Shown here piece after piece: positions 5,983-9,179 of a stretch of 9,179 bases of DNA (positions within the stretch are counted from its first letter, which is position 1; each line of letters begins with the position of its first letter). Both the position numbers and the translations under genes were made by a program. Source of the DNA: an uncultured Kouleothrix sp. (GTDB lineage Bacteria; Chloroflexota; Chloroflexia; Chloroflexales; Roseiflexaceae); assembly GCA_937858455.1 (NCBI GenBank), contig CALLYN010000687.1, forward strand, positions 1-9,179, read 5' to 3'. The notes below the pieces were generated by a model. It saw only the letters and a program-made list of their open reading frames with translations, had not been told where the DNA came from and made no database searches.

Positions 5983-6447
5983 ATGGAATACACACAGATC
6001 AATATCCGAACAGATGATGCCTTAGATCAAAAACTGAATGATATGATCGGCAGCTTTGAGCAGCTCCTTGCCGAGCTCCGCATGAAACAGGTGCCGGATG
6101 CAATTGTTCAATCCATCAACGCTGAAATTCATGCAATTAATTCCTTTTCCGGTACTAGTAGTGCACACCGTAAGATGATGAGAAAGGTGCAGCTGAACGT
6201 ACTCAAAATTCTCGAAAAAGAACTCCGGCTCGTTATAAAAAACCACTACCGCAATATGTGGCTCGTGCTTGGAATGACCGCATTCGGTCTGCCTATCGGC
6301 GTTGCTTTCGGCATCAGTATCGGCAATATCGGATTACTTGGTGTAGGAATGCCGATTGGAATGGCAATTGGAATTGCCGTCGGTATTGGATTGGATAATA
6401 AAGCACTGCAGGAAGGACGTCAGCTCGATGTGGAATTGAAGTATTGA
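5983..6447 (+). CDS. Small glycine-zipper membrane protein of unknown function
   Basis: This 154-residue protein starts MEYTQINIRTDDALDQKL. It has a charged, mostly helical N-terminal part (about residues 10-88, with heptad-like stretches QKLNDMIGSFEQLLAEL and KMMRKVQLNVLKILEKEL). Two hydrophobic segments at about 92-140 are rich in GxxxG steps (GLPIGVAFGISIG, GVGMPIGMAIGIAVGIG), and a polar tail follows (DNKALQEGRQLDVELKY). Glycine spacing like this allows tight helix pairing in membranes. No name can be given with confidence. The upstream region is AT-rich without a clear Shine-Dalgarno site, as is common in Bacteroidota. Codon use and base composition differ sharply from the genes on the left. 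The 106 bases before it show no other gene. Confidence 0.8.
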   Translation: MEYTQINIRTDDALDQKLNDMIGSFEQLLAELRMKQVPDAIVQSINAEIHAINSFSGTSSAHRKMMRKVQLNVLKILEKELRLVIKNHYRNMWLVLGMTAFGLPIGVAFGISIGNIGLLGVGMPIGMAIGIAVGIGLDNKALQEGRQLDVELKY

Positions 6448-6539
6448 GGTGTTGTGAATAGATAATCTGTCAGTACATCAGATAATAAAACCGGTTGTAC
6501 TATACATTCGCATTTACTGATCATAGTCAAGGAGAAGCC

Positions 6540-6655
6540 ATGAAAAAAATAGTACTTGTTGCACTGCTCCTCTCGTATTGCTATTCTCCGTGTTCATCTC
6601 AAATTGACTGCCCGATGAATCTTCGATGGCAGGCAGATATTGCTTCCACCTGCGC
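6540..6655 (+). CDS. Secreted-protein gene, signal peptide only, cut by a junction
   Basis: AAGGAG lies 6 bases before an ATG that opens MKKIVLVALLLSYCYSPCSSQ, a textbook signal peptide (Lys-Lys, hydrophobic core, small residues before the cleavage site). The next residues are DCPMNLRWQADIA. The YSPC cysteine does not match a standard lipobox well, so type I cleavage near CSSQ is more likely. At about 6650 the frame enters sequence that on the other strand encodes a permease, so the rest of this gene is missing. The frame stays open to 6905, but that part is a shadow. Its AT-rich style matches the glycine-zipper gene 92 bases upstream, probably the same source genome. Confidence 0.6.
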
Positions 6656-7027
6656 AACGATGACGATGACGATGATCCACGCGCCGTACTGGAACTTGGT
6701 GATCGCGAACAGGATCATCACGACGAACGACATCACAGCGCCCAGGCCATTGATCGCCAGCTTGGGCTTCCAGTTCGGTTCATGGTGGAGCGTTGAGCCG
6801 AGCTGCTTGATCGTCTCGCCCGGCTTAAGGTGGCCGCAGCGCCACCAGCGCACGGCCATGCCGGTCTGTGAGAGCGTGAACGACAGGAACACGCCGATGG
6901 CGTAGAGCGGGATCAGCGCCGACGTCTGCGCCTGGAAGACCATCACCAACACCGAGGCGACGCCGGCCAGGGAAGCCGCAGTCCAGCCCAGCAGGGCGAT
7001 CACAGCGATCGGGTAATTCTTGCTCAT
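6599..7027 (-). CDS. Chimeric frame: start of an unidentified membrane protein joined to an APC-family permease segment
   Basis: The first residues, MSKNYPIAVIALLGWTAA, follow a good ribosome binding site (AAAAGGTGA, 4 bases before the ATG) and look like a true gene start. From about residue 20 to 123 the sequence is an internal slice of an APC-type amino-acid permease. It contains LVMVFQAQTSALIPLYAIGVFLSFTLSQTGM, a loop HLKPGETIKQLGSTLHHEPNW, then LAINGLGAVMSFVVMILFAITKFQYGAWIIVIVI. It holds only two to three transmembrane helices of a protein that normally has twelve or more. The end (AQVEAISACHRRFIGQSI) is antisense to the truncated secreted-protein gene and is not permease. Two junctions are inferred, one near 6940-6985 and one near 6645-6660. 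It is not a natural short transporter. Confidence 0.6.
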   Translation of the reverse strand: MSKNYPIAVIALLGWTAASLAGVASVLVMVFQAQTSALIPLYAIGVFLSFTLSQTGMAVRWWRCGHLKPGETIKQLGSTLHHEPNWKPKLAINGLGAVMSFVVMILFAITKFQYGAWIIVIVIVAQVEAISACHRRFIGQSI

Positions 7028-7070
7028 GGGGTCACCTTTTGAAGAGTTGAGTGCAACAGGGATCGTTGGG

Positions 7071-7103
7071 ACTCTAAGCAGCTTGTGTGACAGTCATGTG
7101 ACA
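7071..7103 (-). promoter_or_regulatory. PhoB/OmpR-type box plus -10 element for the minus-strand gene
   Basis: On the minus strand TGTCACA-TGAC-TGTCACA (7103-7086) is a perfect 7-bp direct repeat with 11-bp period, the same geometry as the Pho box (CTGTCAT repeats with 4-bp spacers). Nine bases downstream lies TAGAGT (7076-7071), a fair -10 box at the distance expected when a response regulator replaces the -35 contact. It points to the gene starting at 7027. Confidence 0.55.
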
Positions 7104-7148
7104 AATGAACGTCACAGAAATGTCACGCTCTGGTCACTGGCCTGACAC
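7086..7148. promoter_or_regulatory. Array of 11-bp-phased GTGAC/GTCAC half-sites between divergent genes
   Basis: GTGAC starts at 7087 and 7098; GTCAC starts at 7111, 7122 and 7133; GACAC starts at 7144. Within each orientation the spacing is exactly 11 bp. The two sets face away from each other, giving an inverted arrangement (TGTGAC, 8 bases, GTCACA) in the middle. Tandem 11-bp repeats are the signature of OmpR/PhoB-family response regulators, which bind head-to-tail. The array lies between the minus-strand start at 7027 and the fasciclin start at 7192. I found no clear -10 box on the plus side. Confidence 0.65.
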
Positions 7149-7191
7149 GCAACCCCGGCAACCTTCCGGCTCCAACCACAGGAGTCCACTC

Positions 7192-7671
7192 ATGAATTAC
7201 CGCAGATTTGCAATGACGGCCTTGCTGACCACGGCCCTGGCGGGATGTGCCACGGCACCCGCTCCCCAATCCCTGGCCGATGTATTGGCCCACAATCCTT
7301 CGTTGAGCACGCTCTCGGGGCTGGTTGCCAAGGCCGGCCTGACGGCAGCTCTGAAGGCAAGCGGGCCCTTGACCGTATTTGCCCCCACCAATGAAGCCTT
7401 TCAGGCCGTTCCGGCGAAGACACTGGAAGATCTGGCCAAACATCCAGACCAACTCAAGGCCGTACTGGCCTACCATGTGCTGCCGGCGCGGATCCTTTCT
7501 GCGGACGTAAGACCTGGCAAGGTCAAGTCCCTTCAAGGATCGGAACTTGCCCTGGCGAAGGCGGGCGAATTCGTGACGGTAGAGGAAGCTGTGGTGCTCC
7601 AGCCGGACGGTGCCGCCAGCAACGGTGTTGTGCACACCGTCGACCGCGTTCTGATGCCCCCCAAGCGGTAA
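7192..7671 (+). CDS. Fasciclin (FAS1)-domain lipoprotein
   Basis: This 159-residue protein begins MNYRRFAMTALLTTALAGCATAP, a lipoprotein signal peptide with lipobox LAGC (Cys19). Ala at +2 suggests outer-membrane sorting under the Lol rule. Residues about 28-157 are a single FAS1 domain with the H1 motif TVFAPTNEAF, the YH motif AYHVLPARI and the H2-type ending NGVVHTVDRVLMP. FAS1 domains mediate adhesion or protein and ligand contacts outside the cytoplasm; the exact role is unknown. Start choice: AGGAG precedes this ATG at good spacing and the signal peptide begins here. An in-frame ATG at 7105 lies inside the regulatory array and is unlikely. The substrate-binding-protein gene begins only 7 bases after the stop, so the two are likely one transcript. 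Confidence 0.9.
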   Translation: MNYRRFAMTALLTTALAGCATAPAPQSLADVLAHNPSLSTLSGLVAKAGLTAALKASGPLTVFAPTNEAFQAVPAKTLEDLAKHPDQLKAVLAYHVLPARILSADVRPGKVKSLQGSELALAKAGEFVTVEEAVVLQPDGAASNGVVHTVDRVLMPPKR

Positions 7672-7678
7672 ACTGCCC

Positions 7679-8941
7679 ATGGACCTGACCTCGCCGTCCC
7701 TGAAGCGACGTCGTCTGCTGCAGACAGCAGGCTGCTCGGTCATTGCTCCCGCCCTGGCCATCGCGCAGAACAGTCGCGGGCCATCCAATGCACAAAGCGT
7801 GGTTGTCACCCAATTGGTGGACACTTCTGCGGGTCAGCTGGACGTGTCGCGCGACTTCCTGATGGGCTCCCGAGCCGCCTGGCAAGACATCAATGCGCGG
7901 GGCGGAATCAAAGGTCGTCCAGTCATTCACCATAGTGTCGAGGTTGACGGCAGCCCATCGGGTGTGCGGGCGGCCGTGCAGGCCGCAGTGGAAAACCCTG
8001 CTTGCCTCGTCATTTCAGGTACGGCGGGAGATCCTCTGGCGCATCTGGTGGTGCAGCAACTCCGCGTGCTCAATGTCCCGATGCCGCATGCTGCTCCCTG
8101 GCTGCAAAACTCCAGTGCCGAAGTCGATGATCGGACCTTTCCGATATTCGCGGCCCGGCAGGAACAAATCGGTCATGCCTTGAGATCGCTGACGGTCATG
8201 GGCATCCATGACCTGGGAGTGGTCTACGCTTCAGCCCATGAAGCGGTGCTCTATCAGGAAGACATCGGCCAGATCGCCAAAGGGCTCGGCCTCAAGCTCG
8301 CGTCATTCCAGGCACAAGGCGATCTGGATCGCCTGGGGCGGCGGCTAACCCCGGGCACACCGGCCATTCTGCTGTTTGTGGGGGGCACACCTGAACTGGT
8401 TCAGTTCACTCAGGGCCTGGAAAGTCAACAACGCCAGAGATACCTGGTGGCCCTGGCCGACGTGAACCTCCAGACCATGGTCCAAATGGGTGCAGCGCGC
8501 CACACCCCGGTCATTGCCACACAGGCTGTCCCAATGGTCAATGCCAGCTTGCCCGTGGTACGCGCCTACCGGGAAACCATGGCTGGACTGGACACCAACG
8601 CTGTGGTGAGCCATGCGGGGGCGATACATAGCGCAGCCTATGGAGGCTGCGATTCCGACATGAACTACCAAGGTGAGATGAAGTTCAGCTATCTCGGAGA
8701 TAGGCTCGCGCTAGGCAACCAGAACGTGCAATGCCAGCCCGATATCGAACAGCTTCAACCAGCCATCGTACAACTCTTCCATTTCGATGATCTTACAGCG
8801 GATGTGAGTTATTGGATGAACCTTCCAGGCCATCATTTGACCTATGGCCTCGACTTTTCGCATGACGGCACGCGGCTCGTCTCGTCATCGGGAGACGCAA
8901 CGGCGTTGGTTTGGCGTCTTCCGAACCACAAAGCCGATTAA
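7679..8941 (+). CDS. ABC-type substrate-binding protein (LIV/PBP type 1) fused by a junction to beta-propeller sequence
   Basis: Residues 1-30 are a Tat-like signal (KRRRLLQTAG, then a hydrophobic segment ending ALAIAQ). Residues about 40-313 are a periplasmic binding protein type 1 fold of the branched-chain amino acid/amide family: SVVVTQLVDTSAGQLDVSRDF, AAWQDINARGGIKGRPV, VISGTAGDPLAHLV, FPIFAARQEQIGHALRSLTVMGIHDLGVVYA and LPVVRAYRETMAGL. Such proteins bind amino acids, amides or aromatic acids in the periplasm for an ABC importer or act as sensors. The usual last lobe-closing segment is missing. From about residue 314 (near 8620) the frame enters unrelated propeller sequence and ends with a WD40-like piece. 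I regard the 420-residue product as an artefact. The start lies 7 bases after the fasciclin stop with only a weak Shine-Dalgarno, consistent with translational coupling. Confidence 0.75.
   Translation: MDLTSPSLKRRRLLQTAGCSVIAPALAIAQNSRGPSNAQSVVVTQLVDTSAGQLDVSRDFLMGSRAAWQDINARGGIKGRPVIHHSVEVDGSPSGVRAAVQAAVENPACLVISGTAGDPLAHLVVQQLRVLNVPMPHAAPWLQNSSAEVDDRTFPIFAARQEQIGHALRSLTVMGIHDLGVVYASAHEAVLYQEDIGQIAKGLGLKLASFQAQGDLDRLGRRLTPGTPAILLFVGGTPELVQFTQGLESQQRQRYLVALADVNLQTMVQMGAARHTPVIATQAVPMVNASLPVVRAYRETMAGLDTNAVVSHAGAIHSAAYGGCDSDMNYQGEMKFSYLGDRLALGNQNVQCQPDIEQLQPAIVQLFHFDDLTADVSYWMNLPGHHLTYGLDFSHDGTRLVSSSGDATALVWRLPNHKAD
8640..8941 (+). pseudogene. Beta-propeller fragment(s) without a start, in frame after the binding protein
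   Basis: Residues about 324-395 of the composite frame include GEMKFSYLGDRLALGN, VQLFHFDDLTADVS and YGLDFSHDGTRL. This blade pattern is common in secreted lactonase-like propellers of Bacteroidota with type IX sorting tails. The last part, SSSGDATALVWRLPNHKAD and stop, reads as the end of a WD40 repeat and may be native to the same blade or, more likely, a further join near 8870. Base composition is lower in GC than the binding-protein part. No start codon with a ribosome binding site lies at its beginning. Confidence 0.45.
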
Positions 8942-8997
8942 TTGATGCGGTCTTCGTGAATCCATCGTCAATCGTTCCGAGTTAATTCGAACGTCAA

Positions 8998-9179
8998 ATC
9001 CCCAACTTCATTTGCCTAACCTGTGGACCCCACTTCGCCGAGCGAGCAACCGTCCGCCGTCTGCGTCAATTTGTGGCGACGAATGCCAATACGTGAAAAT
9101 CACCGGCCAACAGTGGACGACGCTCGACAAACTTTGGCCCACGGATCCGACGGCCACGGGGCCGCACCGCGTCGAGTTG
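8998..9179 (+). pseudogene. N-terminal Cys-rich part of a putative MBL-fold hydrolase, with two apparent frameshifts
   Basis: One frame reads PNFICLTCGPHFAE (9001-9042). Skipping C9043 gives EQPSAVCVN (9044-9070). Skipping T9071 gives CGDECQYVKITGQQWTTLDKLWP to the window end. Joined, these give CxxC (CLTC) and a second CxxC (CVNC), then QYV and GQQWTTL. This is the layout I recall at the N-terminus of a group of metallo-beta-lactamase-fold proteins (ICxxCG-x-FAE, CPIC-x-DERQYV, GQ-x-WTTL). Two single-base insertions restore a good zinc-ribbon-like sequence, which suggests sequencing errors or a decayed gene. No ATG is seen; ATC at 8998 is where the start would fall. The 56 bases between the propeller stop and this point show nothing clear. 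Confidence 0.45.

Noticed and set aside
5983..6655. Toxin-antitoxin or phage-lysis (holin-like) pair formed by the glycine-zipper and signal-peptide genes
   Set aside because: Neither product has a recognisable toxin, antitoxin or lysis motif. The second gene is truncated by a junction, so the pairing cannot be judged.
6655..6905. Continuation of the MKKIVL secreted protein to 6905
   Set aside because: From about 6650 the frame is antisense to convincing APC permease sequence, so the downstream residues are a shadow.
7105..7191. Upstream start for the fasciclin gene at 7105
   Set aside because: It lies inside the 11-bp repeat array and would bury the lipoprotein signal peptide. The ATG at 7192 has AGGAG and a clean lipobox.
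1..9179. CRISPR array, tRNA, rRNA or integrase/attachment sites
   Set aside because: I saw no regularly spaced repeats with unique spacers, no tRNA cloverleaf-like sequence with T-loop and acceptor pairing, and no integrase or resolvase motifs on either strand.

Overview
The window does not read as one continuous genome. It looks like a mosaic of pieces from several bacteria, joined inside genes. Positions 1 to about 5783 are very GC-rich, with a uniform codon style and closely packed genes. They suggest a Chloroflexota-type organism (Roseiflexus/Kouleothrix-like); this placement is an inference from protein style and dispersed repeats, not a computed result. From about 5880 to 6650 the sequence is clearly AT-richer and Bacteroidota-like. 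Positions 6655 to about 6960 carry a slice of an APC-family permease on the minus strand. Positions 7030 to about 8620 look betaproteobacterial (Burkholderiales-like). Positions 8640 to 8870 encode a beta-propeller of the kind common in Bacteroidota secreted proteins. Positions 8870 to 9179 look planctomycete-like, with a frameshifted gene start.

The coherent part is the first 5.8 kb. On the minus strand, read right to left, are a GntR/FCD regulator (3796-3110), an 838-residue FAD oxidoreductase/GcvT fusion of the dimethylglycine/sarcosine dehydrogenase type (2905-389), and the start of electron transfer flavoprotein subunit beta (281 to the edge). This is a sensible pathway unit: regulator, folate-linked N-demethylating dehydrogenase, and its likely electron acceptor. 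The regulator has a strong sigma70-type promoter (TTGACA-N17-TAGAAT) overlapped and flanked by three copies of GATATATCTG, a candidate autoregulatory operator. Divergent from it, after a good extended -10 promoter and a long untranslated leader, come 3-hydroxybutyryl-CoA dehydrogenase (4209-5057) and an enoyl-CoA hydratase (5232 onward), consecutive steps of beta-oxidation or C4-CoA metabolism. The hydratase is cut about 75 residues short by a junction.

Two intergenic gaps of this block hold copies of one structured repeat (307-375 and 5106-5176). They share a left arm, and their hairpin stems differ in sequence but stay paired. The second copy sits inside a MITE-like element with 11-bp perfect terminal inverted repeats. 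A separate 11-bp-stem hairpin lies between the regulator and the oxidoreductase.

The right part holds a small glycine-zipper membrane protein (5983-6447), the signal peptide of a truncated secreted protein (6540-6655), a permease slice (6599-7027, minus), a fasciclin-domain lipoprotein (7192-7671) and a Tat-type ABC substrate-binding protein (7679 onward) that runs in frame into unrelated beta-propeller sequence. Between the permease reading frame and the fasciclin gene is a striking array of GTGAC/GTCAC half-sites at exact 11-bp spacing, typical of an OmpR/PhoB-family response regulator. I saw no convincing new multi-gene defence or biosynthetic system. The most useful observations are the regulatory arrays, the covarying repeat and the evidence that much of the apparent novelty on the right comes from chimeric assembly.
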